Of a stretch of DNA of 64,000 bases, positions 63,914-64,000 are shown in pieces (the stretch's first letter is position 1; each line of letters starts with the position of its first letter). The DNA lies in NCBI RefSeq assembly GCF_003716585.1, contig NZ_PTJO01000003.1, positions 656,569 through 720,568 on the forward strand, read 5' to 3'. The translations under genes and the position numbers were made by a program. Under the pieces are notes generated by a model. That model was not told the DNA's origin. It made no database searches and was given only the letters and a program-made list of their open reading frames with translations. The stretch comes from Corynebacterium alimapuense (GTDB lineage Bacteria > Actinomycetota > Actinomycetes > Mycobacteriales > Mycobacteriaceae).

Positions 63914-64000
63914 TTGTTCGCACCGCAGTTAACCTCCCCAACCCCCACAAACTAGGTACAACCGCAGCGCCAACAACCACGTCGCGCTCGAACGGTCAGC

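Noticed and set aside
1..64000. CRISPR array, prophage, IS element or tRNA genes
   Set aside because: No regularly spaced repeats, transposase or integrase motifs, phage structural genes or tRNA cloverleaf sequences were seen on either strand.

Overview
The window is a chromosomal segment of a Corynebacterium-like actinobacterium. The evidence is a secreted mycolyltransferase, a FadD15-type acyl-CoA ligase, the trehalose/maltose pair TreS-maltokinase, an AecD-type C-S lyase, a corynebacterial ProB/ProA/Obg block, a very long RNase E/G, and the order obg-proB-proA-...-nadD-rsfS-gpgP-degV-comEA-comEC-holA-(rpsT)-lepA that is shared with mycobacteria and corynebacteria. Composition is moderately GC-rich. 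Many start codons sit 6-8 nt after a TANNNT hexamer, as expected for leaderless mRNAs, which are common in this group. I see no tRNA, rRNA, intact insertion sequence, prophage, CRISPR array or replication origin.

Layout. 1-3.0 kb (minus): fadD15, an unknown protein gene, and the start of hemW, cut by the left edge. 3.1-9.6 kb: malQ, two tiny membrane proteins, a dcp-type M3 peptidase, a carboxylesterase, idi. 9.6-12.6 kb (minus): a secreted-protein module made of a lipoprotein, a DUF3558-like lipoprotein and a PPE/ESX-like substrate. 12.7-20.2 kb (plus): an ABC exporter, aecD, treS-mak and a flavin-dependent oxidoreductase. 20.2-31 kb: an AEC transporter, a complete oligopeptide ABC importer, ribokinase, a BASS transporter, a proline-iminopeptidase-like hydrolase and a hexose-6-phosphate mutarotase. 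31-38.6 kb: a TsuA-TusA fusion, a FUSC protein, a BCCT transporter, an unknown gene behind an inverted repeat and a DUF1275 protein. 38.6-41 kb: a long gene-poor stretch holding a decayed mycolyltransferase, then an intact one. 41-57.7 kb: mostly minus-strand housekeeping genes (lepA, rpsT, holA, comEC/EA, nadD, proAB, obg, rpmA, rplU). 57.8-64 kb: rne, ndk, a small membrane protein, a pirin and an AhpD-like protein.

How genes work together. MalQ, TreS and maltokinase form the alpha-glucan/trehalose branch: TreS interconverts trehalose and maltose, Mak phosphorylates maltose, and MalQ remodels maltodextrins. The five-part peptide importer is coded with 4-nt overlaps. ProB and ProA are the first two steps of proline synthesis. 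NadD, RsfS and GpgP sit in a tight conserved block with the remnants of a competence system (ComEA/ComEC). RplU-RpmA-Obg form the classic ribosome-assembly group.

The most striking unexplained signal is a 12-bp word, GCGTCGATAAGC, present in eight perfect copies (six on plus, two on minus). The copies lie in different reading frames of unrelated genes and once between genes. Other points of interest are the mycolyltransferase pseudogene, the stand-alone PPE-like/DUF3558 module, an operator-like inverted repeat, the IF2_N-like domain in RNase E, and an 11-bp tandem repeat at the right end.
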